NCBI GenBank assembly: GCA_036656795.1
Contig: JAVXHR010000002.1
Span: 1 to 64,000 of the forward strand
Source: CAUPWF01 sp036656795
GTDB lineage: Bacteria; Bacillota; Clostridia; Lachnospirales; Lachnospiraceae
Direction of reading: 5' to 3'
Length of the DNA stretch: 64,000 nucleotides
Under the pieces are notes generated by a model. It made no database searches. It was not told the origin of the DNA and worked only from the letters and a program-made list of their open reading frames with translations. How positions within the stretch are numbered: the stretch's first letter is position 1; each line of letters begins with the position of its first letter. The position numbers and the translations under genes are program-made. Shown one piece after another: positions 6,744 to 15,058 of the stretch.

Positions 6744-8066
6744 TTACAATTGTACAGTTACAAATATATCATAAATCGCCTTAACAGCAGCATCAAAATC
6801 ATGATTTCTTACTCCAATAATTATATTTAACTCACTGGATCCTTGATCAATCATTTTAACATTAACATGAGCATGAGCAAGTGCAGAAAAAATTCTCCCC
6901 GCAGTTCCACGTGTTGCCCTCATGCCACGCCCAACGACAGCTATCAGCGCCAGATCCGATTCAAATTCAATTGCATCTGGTTCTACTTCACGATGAATTC
7001 CAGCAATCACTCGTTGTTCTTTTTCTTCAAACTCATCTTGATGTACAAAGATAGTCATAGTATCAATACCAGATGGCATATGTTCAAAAGAAACATGGTT
7101 ATCTTCAAAGACTTCTAATACTTTTCGCCCAAATCCAACCTCTGCATTCATCATTGCTTTTTCTATTGTAATAGAAGCAAATCCTTTTTTACCTGCGATT
7201 CCGGTAATAGTATATTTTGGTTGACGACAAGTTCCCTCTACAATAAGAGTTCCCTCTTCCTCAGGTATATTGGTATTGCGAATATTAATGGGAATCCCTT
7301 CTTTTCTTACAGGGAAAATAGCATCTTCATGTAGGACAGTTGCGCCCATATAAGCTAATTCTCGTAACTCACGATAAGTGATTGTCTCGATGACTTTCGG
7401 ATTTTGTATAATTCTTGGGTCGGCTACTAGGAATCCAGAGACATCAGTCCAATTTTCATACATATCAGCATGGATTGCTTTTGCAACAATGGAACCAGTA
7501 ATATCCGATCCGCCACGAGAAAATGTAATAATCTTCCCCTCTTTTGTTGCTCCATAAAATCCAGGAATCACAGCATATTCTGTATCAGATAATTTGGTTT
7601 CTAACAGTTGCTGTGTTGCAGTTCCATCAAATGTTCCATCTTCGTGAAATCGAATAACTTGTGCCGCATCAATAAAGGTATAGCCAAGGTAATGAGCTAA
7701 AATAATCCCGTTTAGATATTCCCCACGAGACGCAGCATAATCACGTCCTATTTTTTTTCCAAAATTCGAGCGAATCACATCGAATTCCAGCTCCAATGAT
7801 AAGGAAAGGTTCAGTCCATCAATAATCTCTTGATAGCGTTGCGAAATTTCATCTAATAATCCGGTGAAATTTTTTTCTTTAATAGCAATGCCATAACATT
7901 GATATAATAGATCTGTTATTTTTGTATCTTGCGAAAATCTTTTCCCGGGAGCAGATGGTATAACATATCGTCTACTTGAATCTCCGGATATAATATCTTT
8001 TACCTTTTTAAATTGAACAGCATTTGCCAGGGAACTTCCACCAAATTTAACTACTTTTTTCATCAT
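6744..8066 (-). CDS. Aspartate kinase
   Basis: Aspartate kinase phosphorylates aspartate, the first step towards lysine, threonine and methionine. The N-terminal kinase domain starts with VKFGGSS, has SRGGSDITG near residue 187 and FIDAAQVI near 132; two ACT domains follow from about residue 290. I use the ATG at 8066 (440 residues), which has GGAG 6 bp upstream; the frame is open to 8090. The ACT domains imply feedback inhibition, but the effector is unclear. It overlaps the end of the HAD phosphatase gene by 20 bp and precedes the CBS gene. Confidence 0.93.
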   Translation of the reverse strand: MMKKVVKFGGSSLANAVQFKKVKDIISGDSSRRYVIPSAPGKRFSQDTKITDLLYQCYGIAIKEKNFTGLLDEISQRYQEIIDGLNLSLSLELEFDVIRSNFGKKIGRDYAASRGEYLNGIILAHYLGYTFIDAAQVIRFHEDGTFDGTATQQLLETKLSDTEYAVIPGFYGATKEGKIITFSRGGSDITGSIVAKAIHADMYENWTDVSGFLVADPRIIQNPKVIETITYRELRELAYMGATVLHEDAIFPVRKEGIPINIRNTNIPEEEGTLIVEGTCRQPKYTITGIAGKKGFASITIEKAMMNAEVGFGRKVLEVFEDNHVSFEHMPSGIDTMTIFVHQDEFEEKEQRVIAGIHREVEPDAIEFESDLALIAVVGRGMRATRGTAGRIFSALAHAHVNVKMIDQGSSELNIIIGVRNHDFDAAVKAIYDIFVTVQL

Positions 8067-8667
8067 TCGTTTCTCCGTTTTTTGTATCATTCAGTACATT
8101 TGATACTACCTCGGGTGTAAACTGTACTGCATGCATTCCAAGTTTTTGAGCTGCTATTACATTGTCCATAACATCATCATAAAAGATAGTTTCTGTTGGT
8201 TCTATCTTATATCGTTCCATTAATAATTGATAAATATGTGCATCCGGTTTGATACATTTTTCTCGATATGAAAATATGCCACCTTCAAAAGCTTCTATAA
8301 AAGAAAGACGATCTTGACTTTTTTCATAAAGACCTTCTGAATAATTAGAAAGATAAAAGAGACGATATCCTAAATCATCATAATATTGAATCAAATCTAA
8401 TGTATACTCATATGGATAAATGCAATTTTCCAATGTGGCATATACCTCACGAATCTGTTGCTCATAATCAGGTGCATTTTCAATAAATAATTGTAACCAT
8501 TCAGATGGGCTTACAAGCCCCTCGTCTCCATAGGCCCAATCTTTATTAAGAAACATGGCATTGGAAATGGTATCAAATGTCTTTTTATCATAATCAAAAC
8601 TATTCAAATAGCCTTTCCAGTCCCAATGTACTAATACATTCCCAAGATCAAAGATTACGGTATTCAT
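8047..8667 (-). CDS. HAD-family hydrolase (YihX-like)
   Basis: The 206-residue protein has HAD motif I as FDLGNVL at residues 5-11, the variant seen in YihX-type sugar phosphatases, motif II in YLSNYS, a lysine in the EKCIKPD segment and a terminal FYDDVMDN acidic motif. Such proteins dephosphorylate small metabolites; the substrate is not predictable. Its end overlaps the aspartate kinase start by 20 bp, suggesting coupled translation. Confidence 0.85.
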   Translation of the reverse strand: MNTVIFDLGNVLVHWDWKGYLNSFDYDKKTFDTISNAMFLNKDWAYGDEGLVSPSEWLQLFIENAPDYEQQIREVYATLENCIYPYEYTLDLIQYYDDLGYRLFYLSNYSEGLYEKSQDRLSFIEAFEGGIFSYREKCIKPDAHIYQLLMERYKIEPTETIFYDDVMDNVIAAQKLGMHAVQFTPEVVSNVLNDTKNGETNDEKSS

Positions 8668-8721
8668 AAGTTTTTATCTCCTCTTTCCATGTTGATATTA
8701 CAATATATAATACTAAAGTGA

Positions 8722-9912
8722 TTATACGCTTTTATAACTTTCTAGTAAAGGTTTTCTCACTTTTTTTCTAGTTAATTCTACCAGTTGTAATTTTGTAACA
8801 TCAACAAATGTTGTTGGAATGGGATCCTTCTTTATAGCATCACTTAATACTTGTAGTAATTGTTTCATATCTTCGTCCTTATCTAGATTAATAAAGTCAA
8901 TTACAATTATCCCAGATATATTTCTTAATCGAAGTTGAATTGCGACCTCTTTTGCTGCTTCTATATTAATATTCAGATAAGTATTATTATCTTTTTTCCC
9001 AATACATTTACCAGTATTTACATCAATAACTGTCAAGGCTTCTGTTGGCTGAATTACAAGGTATCCACCGGACTTTAACCAGACATGTTCTTTCAGTGCA
9101 TCTGTCAGCACTTGTTCTACACTATATCGCTTATGTAGGGGAAGTAATTTATCTTGATAAAGAGTTAGTTTATCGACATCTTCTGGTTGATGTTCAGATA
9201 AAAACTGATATACTTCTTGGTAAATAGCAGAATCTTCAATTAAAATCTGTGTCAATCCTGTTTTATATAGATTTTTTAATCCTGTGATATAAGGGCTCGG
9301 GGCATTTTGCAAACAGGAATAGCAAGTCCTAGAAGGTGCAATTGTAAGAATGTGATGATATAGTTCAATTAATTCTTCCACTTCTTGTATCAATTCTTCC
9401 GGTGTAATGCTTTGTGCATTTGTCCGAACAATAAAACCATAGGACTTGGATTTATAAGGTTTCATAATTTCTTGCAGTGTGGTTCTCATCACAGATGTAA
9501 TCTTAGAAGATATACCAATTCGATTATTTCCAACGGTTAATACTGCATATCGTCCTGTAAAATTCAAATTACCTGTTACAGTTGGAACTTTGGTTTTCAC
9601 TGCTTCTTTACTTATCTGAACTAATACTTCATCCCCAATACAGAGTGGCTTTTTCCCTATTTTATGTGTGAAAATCGTATTTTTGTTTTGTTCTATCGCA
9701 TAATAACATTCAACACCGGGTGCAATTTCAATAAAAGCCGCATGAATATTAGGGACAATATTTTTCACCTTTCCGATATAGATGTCACCAAGGGAATAAC
9801 ATACTTTCCCTGCTGGTTCTTGACTACATTGTATGTCTACAAGTTTATCATCTTCCAGCGAAGAGGTAACAATGCGGTTATGAATTTTAGTAATGAGTAC
9901 CTTTCGTTCCAT
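8722..9912 (-). CDS. RNase E/G family ribonuclease
   Basis: These enzymes cleave single-stranded RNA during rRNA maturation and mRNA decay. An S1-like domain occupies about residues 30-115. The catalytic Mg-binding aspartates are expected in VIDVNTGK and in IIVIDFINLD, both present. The protein ends right after the ELTRKKVRKPL segment and lacks the CPxCxG zinc-link that joins dimers in E. coli RNase E/G. I chose the ATG at 9912 because AGAGGA precedes it (frame open to 9933), giving 396 residues. It lies downstream of the TIGR03936/TIGR03960 pair, its usual partner in Clostridia. Confidence 0.88.
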   Translation of the reverse strand: MERKVLITKIHNRIVTSSLEDDKLVDIQCSQEPAGKVCYSLGDIYIGKVKNIVPNIHAAFIEIAPGVECYYAIEQNKNTIFTHKIGKKPLCIGDEVLVQISKEAVKTKVPTVTGNLNFTGRYAVLTVGNNRIGISSKITSVMRTTLQEIMKPYKSKSYGFIVRTNAQSITPEELIQEVEELIELYHHILTIAPSRTCYSCLQNAPSPYITGLKNLYKTGLTQILIEDSAIYQEVYQFLSEHQPEDVDKLTLYQDKLLPLHKRYSVEQVLTDALKEHVWLKSGGYLVIQPTEALTVIDVNTGKCIGKKDNNTYLNINIEAAKEVAIQLRLRNISGIIVIDFINLDKDEDMKQLLQVLSDAIKKDPIPTTFVDVTKLQLVELTRKKVRKPLLESYKSV

Positions 9913-9933
9913 ATGAATATCCTCTGTCTTCAT

Positions 9934-9991
9934 TTATTTCTTTTTCTTATTTTATTTATTTTATTTGTTTTATTTATTTTATTCATTTGAT
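9934..9991. repeat. AT-only simple repeat
   Basis: The gap between the DUF2344 gene and the RNase G-like gene consists largely of imperfect TTTTATTTA units on the plus strand (A-rich on the transcript side). No promoter or terminator is evident in it. It may act as an unstructured translation-enhancing leader. Confidence 0.6.
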
Positions 9992-10696
9992 TTATTCCAT
10001 TACTGTACCCAATGCTTCTAATGGAATAAATTCTTTTGTATCATCTGTCCCACTATTGGCATATACTTCTAATCTGTGATGGGTAAAAGTAACCTCTTTG
10101 AATGCAATCCCAAGATATGTTGTAAATGCTTCCATTACAAGACTTGGCTTTAGATTCTCAACACTTCCCGTTGCAATTTTCATATAGATACTGTCTGCTT
10201 GTACATGGCAGTCATATATCATAGGACGAATATCAACCTCTCGTTGATTTTTCTTTGTTTTTTTATCAATGAGAATCTCATGTTGTTCCAAAAATGTATG
10301 TATTTTTTCTTTCCAATTATCCGGAAGAGTTCCATGTCTAAGACTTGATACATAGTCTGCTGCTGCAACAATTGACATTCCTGTTTTCTTCTTATCGTCT
10401 GAGATTTCCACCACATTTATAATATCCATTCCTTCTACCATGACAGCATTTAAACGATCAATAATTTCTTTGGAAGAAAGTGGCTCTAATAATTCAATAT
10501 CAAAATATTCTCCCTCGCTAGTAACGCCTACACCCAATGGATTAGCAAAGGACATAATAATACGAGGACTATATCCGCCGGAAAAGGCTACCGGAAGCTG
10601 TGCACGTCGAATTGCTTTTTGAAAATATCTCATAATATCTAGATGACCAATAAATTTCATTGCACCATATTTACAGAACTTAATTCTTATTTTCAA
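9992..10696 (-). CDS. TIGR03936 family (DUF2344) radical-SAM-associated protein
   Basis: This family is always found next to or fused with the TIGR03960 radical-SAM protein and is otherwise uncharacterised, possibly an RNA-modification partner. The typical start of the family is MKIRIKFCKYGAMKFIGHLD. That start corresponds to a TTG at 10696 with AGGAGG 8 bp upstream, so I use it (234 residues) instead of the longer ATG frame at 10774, which runs into the preceding gene. The overlap with TIGR03960 is about 17 bp, suggesting coupling. Confidence 0.85.
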   Translation of the reverse strand: MKIRIKFCKYGAMKFIGHLDIMRYFQKAIRRAQLPVAFSGGYSPRIIMSFANPLGVGVTSEGEYFDIELLEPLSSKEIIDRLNAVMVEGMDIINVVEISDDKKKTGMSIVAAADYVSSLRHGTLPDNWKEKIHTFLEQHEILIDKKTKKNQREVDIRPMIYDCHVQADSIYMKIATGSVENLKPSLVMEAFTTYLGIAFKEVTFTHHRLEVYANSGTDDTKEFIPLEALGTVME

Positions 10697-12548
10697 TGCA
10701 GATACCTCCTCCATAAATTGCTGCTCCACAGCCGGAACAACCTTGTCGACAGTTAGAAGTTGTTTCCTGCTCATGAATGGCTTTTTCCCATTCTTTTTTC
10801 AGAAAATCTTTTGTAACTCCGATATGAATAAAATCCCAAGGGAGTAATTCATCTAATGCTCTTTCTCGAAGATTATAGAATGTAATCTCTGTATTCGTAT
10901 TGGCAAAGGCCTGCATCCATAGTTGATTATCAAAATGTTCTGACCATGAATCATAGATACAACCCAAACGATAAGCTTCTAGAAGAACCCGTCCTACTCT
11001 TCGATCACCACGGGCAAATACACCTTCTAAGACAGTAACATCTGCTTCATGCCAATTAAATTTCAAACTTTTACGATTTAATTGATCTTTAAACTCATGA
11101 TTCACTACATTTGCTTTATAGATATATTCCTCGGCTGTACACATCTTACACCATTGAAATGGAGTAAATGGTTTTGGAACAAAAAAGGCAGCACTTGATA
11201 CAATCTGACATTTTCCATTGCGTTCTTCTTTTGGGATTTCATAATAACGTCTTGCAACTTTATCAGCCAAATGTGCAATTTCCCTCATATCCTCATCAGT
11301 CTCTGTTGGCAGTCCAAGCATAAAATAAAGTTTTACTCTTGACCAACCACCTGCAAAGGCCTGACCTGCTCCCTCTAAGATGATTTCTTCGGTCAATCCT
11401 TTATTAATCACATCACGTAGCCGTTGGGACCCGGCTTCCGGTGCAAATGTCAAACTGCTTTTTCGCACATCTTGTACTTTGCTCATTACATCTAAAGAGA
11501 AGGCATCAATTCTTAGAGAAGGCAACGATATATTAATAAAATCATCTTTAAATTCTTCTAACAAAAAGGTCACTAATTCTTCTAATTGAGAATAATCGCT
11601 AGAACTTAAAGAACTAAGGGATATCTCTTCATGTCCAGTATTCTTTAACATCTGATATGCATACCGCTTTAATGTCTCAAGATTACGTTCTCTGGTTGGT
11701 CTATAGAGCATTCCTGCCTGACAAAACCGACACCCACGAATGCAACCACGTTGAATTTCTAAGACTACACGATCCTGTGTTGCTTTAATAAATGGAACAA
11801 CTGGTTTTTCCGGATAGTATGTATCAGATATATTCATTACAATTTGCTTGTTAATTACCGACTTGGCATGGATATTGTTAGGAGTAAATGATTTTAATGT
11901 TCCATCTTCATGATAGGTCACATCATAAAAAGCCGGAACATAGATGCCTTCTATGGAGGCCGCCATTTCTAAAAACTCAGTTCGTGTCTTCCCATGTGTC
12001 TTATATTCCTTGTAAGCGTCCATTAGTTCACCATATACAGTTTCACCTTCTCCTATATAAAATAGATCAAAGAAGTCTGCTAATGGCTCCGGATTATATG
12101 TACAGGGACCACCACCAATAACAAATGGATCCTGCATTGTTCGTTCTTTAGATAAGAGTGGAATATGGCTTAGGTCTAGTATCTGCAAGATATTGGTATA
12201 ACACATCTCATATTGTATTGTAATTCCGAGAAAATCAAAGTCTTTGATAGGATCTTGAGATTCCAATGCAAATAATGGAATATGTTGTTCTTTCATGATT
12301 TTACCAAGGTCTACCCAAGGGGAATATACACGTTCACACCAAATATCTTCTCTCTGATTAAACATATCATAAAGAATCTGTATTCCAAGATGTGACATTC
12401 CAATTTCATAGACATCCGGGAAACACATAGCAAAACGTATTGCAATCTCTTCTTTAGATTTCATAATTGAATTTACTTCATTTCCAATATATCTGGCAGG
12501 CTTATCTATTTCCAATAATAGTTCATCTGATAATGCTAATTTTCTCAT
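10680..12548 (-). CDS. TIGR03960 family B12-binding-domain radical SAM protein
   Basis: The 622-residue protein has a cobalamin-binding-like N-terminal domain (about 1-230) and a radical-SAM barrel with the cluster motif CIRGCRFC near residues 269-276. The C-terminal region contains the family's conserved CRQGCSGCG cysteine cluster near residue 604. Substrate is unknown; family context with DUF2344 and RNase G suggests RNA-related chemistry, which is inference. AAAGGTG precedes the ATG. A perfect promoter lies upstream with a hairpin in the leader. Confidence 0.9.
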   Translation of the reverse strand: MRKLALSDELLLEIDKPARYIGNEVNSIMKSKEEIAIRFAMCFPDVYEIGMSHLGIQILYDMFNQREDIWCERVYSPWVDLGKIMKEQHIPLFALESQDPIKDFDFLGITIQYEMCYTNILQILDLSHIPLLSKERTMQDPFVIGGGPCTYNPEPLADFFDLFYIGEGETVYGELMDAYKEYKTHGKTRTEFLEMAASIEGIYVPAFYDVTYHEDGTLKSFTPNNIHAKSVINKQIVMNISDTYYPEKPVVPFIKATQDRVVLEIQRGCIRGCRFCQAGMLYRPTRERNLETLKRYAYQMLKNTGHEEISLSSLSSSDYSQLEELVTFLLEEFKDDFINISLPSLRIDAFSLDVMSKVQDVRKSSLTFAPEAGSQRLRDVINKGLTEEIILEGAGQAFAGGWSRVKLYFMLGLPTETDEDMREIAHLADKVARRYYEIPKEERNGKCQIVSSAAFFVPKPFTPFQWCKMCTAEEYIYKANVVNHEFKDQLNRKSLKFNWHEADVTVLEGVFARGDRRVGRVLLEAYRLGCIYDSWSEHFDNQLWMQAFANTNTEITFYNLRERALDELLPWDFIHIGVTKDFLKKEWEKAIHEQETTSNCRQGCSGCGAAIYGGGICIENKN

Positions 12549-12620
12549 ATAGGCACCTTTCTACGACAGTTATCGTCTTCCGAACTAACGAAAGACAGGT
12601 GAATAATTCTAATTATACAT

Positions 12621-12654
12621 AGAAAAAGCGTTGAGTGTCGTCACATCAACGCTT
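12621..12654 (-). terminator. Hairpin with U-tract in the TIGR03960 leader
   Basis: On the minus strand AAGCGTTGA and TCAACGCTT (12626-12654) pair around a short extended loop with a GTG/CAC continuation, and five T follow. It looks like an intrinsic terminator for the upstream 100-residue protein gene. However, it lies just downstream of the strong promoter at 12668-12696, so it would also form at the extreme 5' end of the TIGR03960 transcript. Confidence 0.6.
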
Positions 12655-12663
12655 AAAATATAT

Positions 12664-12732
12664 TTATATTATAACAATGTAGGAATCTGGTGTCAAGTTG
12701 ATAGTTACATTCACTTTTGCATCTAGAATCAT
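12664..12732 (-). CDS. Possible 22-residue peptide
   Basis: An ATG at 12732 is preceded by a perfect AGGAGG (12743-12748, 10-bp spacing) and opens a 22-codon frame ending in TAA at 12664. The peptide begins MILDAKVNVTINL and has alternating hydrophobic residues. It lies directly after the stop codon of the 100-residue protein gene and is probably on the same transcript. The strong ribosome binding site is the main support; no family is recognised, and the frame contains the next promoter. Confidence 0.3.
   Translation of the reverse strand: MILDAKVNVTINLTPDSYIVII
12668..12696 (-). promoter_or_regulatory. Consensus promoter for the TIGR03960 operon
   Basis: TTGACA (12691-12696), a 17-bp spacer and TATAAT (12668-12673) on the minus strand form a perfect vegetative promoter. 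The predicted start, near 12661, leaves a leader of about 110 nt before the TIGR03960 ATG. Confidence 0.8.
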
Positions 12733-12753
12733 TACAAAAAATCCTCCTAGATA

Positions 12754-13056
12754 TTACAAATTGTTCCACATTGTTTCAAGATCCAAATTCGTTTTAATCT
12801 CCTTTACAACTTTCTTGGTATCAATCTTACCAACTGTGGTATCTTTATAATCCGCAGCCAAAAATAGGGTGAATAGCAATATACATAGAAAAGAACGTAC
12901 TCCTAATGTACTTCTCCTTATATCTTCTTTGTGTCCATACAATTGAGCATAGGTATTTCCATAACGAGGATGAATAGCCGGAGGAACTCTACGATCACTG
13001 TAAGCACCTCGCATTTCACCTAATAATTTGTTTCTACGTTTTTCAGTTTCGTTCAT
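12754..13056 (-). CDS. Small single-TM protein, function unknown
   Basis: The 100-residue protein has a charged N-terminal half, one hydrophobic segment at about residues 53-67 and a lysine/aspartate-rich C-terminal part outside the membrane. The N-terminal region includes RRVPPAIHPRYGNTY. I recognise no family. CAGGAGG precedes the ATG at good spacing, so translation is likely. It sits alone between the his-operon terminator and the TIGR03960 promoter. Confidence 0.65.
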   Translation of the reverse strand: MNETEKRRNKLLGEMRGAYSDRRVPPAIHPRYGNTYAQLYGHKEDIRRSTLGVRSFLCILLFTLFLAADYKDTTVGKIDTKKVVKEIKTNLDLETMWNNL

Positions 13057-13109
13057 CTGAGACCTCCTGTATCAAGGATATTTTCTCATATATTTCACAA
13101 TAGAATCAA

Positions 13110-13145
13110 AAACAGACATATACTACTAGTAATATATGTCTGTTT
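13110..13145 (-). terminator. Terminator of the his cluster
   Basis: A 13-bp stem, AAACAGACATATA with its complement, and a 10-nt loop are followed on the minus strand by TTTTT-rich sequence (the TGTTTTTG end). It lies just past the HisIE fusion stop codon. Confidence 0.8.
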
Positions 13146-13160
13146 CCATTATTTATACTA

Positions 13161-14444
13161 TTATCTGTCAGCTAATTCCCGAATAATATCTTCCCATTTC
13201 ACTCCACGTTCTACCATAAGAACCATAGCATGATATAAAAAATCGGACATCTCGTATTTGACCTCTTCCGGATTAGGGTTCTTGGCAGCAATAATTAACT
13301 CAGTTGCTTCTTCTCCCACTTTCTTTAATATCTTATCAATTCCCTTATCAAACAGATAATTGGTATAGGACCCTTCTTTGGGGTTTTCTTTTCGATCTAC
13401 AATGGTATCATATATGGTTTGAAACACTTGTAAAGGATTCGTTTCATCATAATCAGTTCCCACTAAGGGTTGAAAGAAACAAGTTGGATTTCCCGTATGA
13501 CATGCCACTCCTATTTGATCCACCTTTGCCAATAATGTGTCTTTATCGCAATCAATGGTAAGCGATTTCACATACTGGAAATTGTCGGTCGTCTCTCCTT
13601 TGACCCATAGTCTTTGACGACTGCGGCTAAAGTATGTCATCTTACCTGTTTTTATTGTATGATCAAAGGCTTCCCGATTCATATAAGCCATCATTAAAAC
13701 TTCGCTTGTTTTAAAACTTTGTACTACAACTGGTAACAATCCATCTGAATTCAGTGTGAATTCAGAAAAATCCATAATACTTTCAAATGAAGTCATCTGA
13801 ATATCTACATCTTCACATTTTTCTTTGAATGCCACAAAGTCCATATCCATATCACTGACTGCTTTTCCTGAAACTCCCTTTACACCCACACACTTTAGAA
13901 TCTTTAGAAGTTCACTTTCTTCTAATGTATCGGTTACAACAACACAAGGGATGTCTGTAATATTCACAACCGAATCAAGGTCCAAACGATGCATAAAGAT
14001 GATTTCGCTGCTATATTCATCGATCAAATGTTGTTGCTTAAACAATGAGTCAAAATCATTCAGCGAAACAGCAATCTTCTCTTTCCCAAAACGTTTTGCA
14101 ACTTCTTCAATTAAATCAATACAATCTGTTTTAGAAAAATTAAGCATGGCACGTTTTGCACCTGTATATAATATTTTTTTCACATCCTCTTGTCGGCGAA
14201 TGTTTCCACCAGCTACCATGGGGATACGTATAACTCGATTGATTCGTTTCATAATATCAATAGTTTCATCATGATCGGCTGCAGTTTTAGACAGATCAAA
14301 CACAATCAATTCATCTGCACCATGATCGCTATAAGATTTGGCCAATCCTACTGCATCTTCTGCTACAACCTCCATATCATCAAACCATTTTACTGCTTTC
14401 CCTTTATAGATAAAAATAGAAGGAATTAATCTTTTATAACTCAT
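13161..14444 (-). CDS. hisIE: HisF-like barrel fused to HisI-HisE (phosphoribosyl-AMP cyclohydrolase / phosphoribosyl-ATP pyrophosphatase)
   Basis: The 427-residue protein has three parts. Residues 1-220 resemble the HisF/HisA TIM barrel (RLIPSI at the start, IPMVAGGNIRRQEDVKK near 74-90). Residues 225-330 are HisI, with SRSRQRLWVKGE and the zinc-binding CDKD and CHTGNPTC segments. Residues 335-427 are HisE, with KVGEEATELIIAAK. HisI and HisE catalyse steps 3 and 2 of histidine synthesis. In the barrel, the HisF catalytic Asp (D11 in Thermotoga) aligns with F11, and the second acid falls in an SLND segment with uncertain alignment, so barrel activity is doubtful. It is last in the his cluster, 16 bp after hisB, with AAGGAG upstream. 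Confidence 0.9.
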   Translation of the reverse strand: MSYKRLIPSIFIYKGKAVKWFDDMEVVAEDAVGLAKSYSDHGADELIVFDLSKTAADHDETIDIMKRINRVIRIPMVAGGNIRRQEDVKKILYTGAKRAMLNFSKTDCIDLIEEVAKRFGKEKIAVSLNDFDSLFKQQHLIDEYSSEIIFMHRLDLDSVVNITDIPCVVVTDTLEESELLKILKCVGVKGVSGKAVSDMDMDFVAFKEKCEDVDIQMTSFESIMDFSEFTLNSDGLLPVVVQSFKTSEVLMMAYMNREAFDHTIKTGKMTYFSRSRQRLWVKGETTDNFQYVKSLTIDCDKDTLLAKVDQIGVACHTGNPTCFFQPLVGTDYDETNPLQVFQTIYDTIVDRKENPKEGSYTNYLFDKGIDKILKKVGEEATELIIAAKNPNPEEVKYEMSDFLYHAMVLMVERGVKWEDIIRELADR

Positions 14445-14459
14445 GGTATGTACACTCCT

Positions 14460-15050
14460 TTATAAACTCCCTTTTGTAGACCATATTTCATGCATTCTGG
14501 GTTCTTCCATTGTTGCCATATCCAGTGCTTTACCAAAGGATTTAAACAAGGCTTCTGCAATATGGTGATTATTTACTCCATCCAATTTTTTCAGATGAAG
14601 ATTCATACCTCCACTATACGATATTGCATAGAAAAAGTCACGTATCATTTCAGTACTCATTGTTCCAAGATAATCCGCCGTAAATACCGCATCGAAGTTA
14701 AGATATGGCCGTCCAGACAGATCAATTGCACACAAAATCAATGTTTCGTCCATTGGAAGCAGAAAACTTCCATATCGTTTAATACCGACTTTTTCTCCCA
14801 ATGCCTGTGCAATTGCCTGTCCTAATACAATTCCTGTATCTTCAATGGTATGATGACAATCCACCTCCGTATCTCCTGCAACTGTAATATCTAAATCAAA
14901 AAGCCCATGTCGGGCATATCCATCTAACATATGATCAAAAAATGGGATTCCCGTATCTACATGGGTTATTCCTTGCCCATCTAAATTCAAAGTAATGATA
15001 ATATCGGTTTCTTTTGTTTTTCTTTTGCAAGTCACAATTCGTTGTTCCAT
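14460..15050 (-). CDS. hisB: Imidazoleglycerol-phosphate dehydratase
   Basis: HisB catalyses step 6 of histidine synthesis, converting imidazole glycerol phosphate to imidazole acetol phosphate. The 196-residue monofunctional form is typical of Firmicutes. The manganese-binding histidine motifs are visible: FFDHML near residue 38, DCHHTIEDTG near 64 and NNHHIAEALFK near 160. AGGAGG precedes the ATG, 8 bp after hisD. No phosphatase domain is attached. Confidence 0.97.
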   Translation of the reverse strand: MEQRIVTCKRKTKETDIIITLNLDGQGITHVDTGIPFFDHMLDGYARHGLFDLDITVAGDTEVDCHHTIEDTGIVLGQAIAQALGEKVGIKRYGSFLLPMDETLILCAIDLSGRPYLNFDAVFTADYLGTMSTEMIRDFFYAISYSGGMNLHLKKLDGVNNHHIAEALFKSFGKALDMATMEEPRMHEIWSTKGSL

Positions 15051-15058
15051 AATGCCTC

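Noticed and set aside
6744..8721. A lysine riboswitch or other leader ahead of the aspartate kinase gene
   Set aside because: The gene overlaps the preceding HAD gene and the gap before that gene is only about 54 bp, leaving no room for a riboswitch.
13825..14274. A 149-codon plus-strand frame opposite the HisF-like region
   Set aside because: It lies wholly inside a well-supported gene on the other strand, is Ser/Ile-rich low-quality sequence and has no upstream site.
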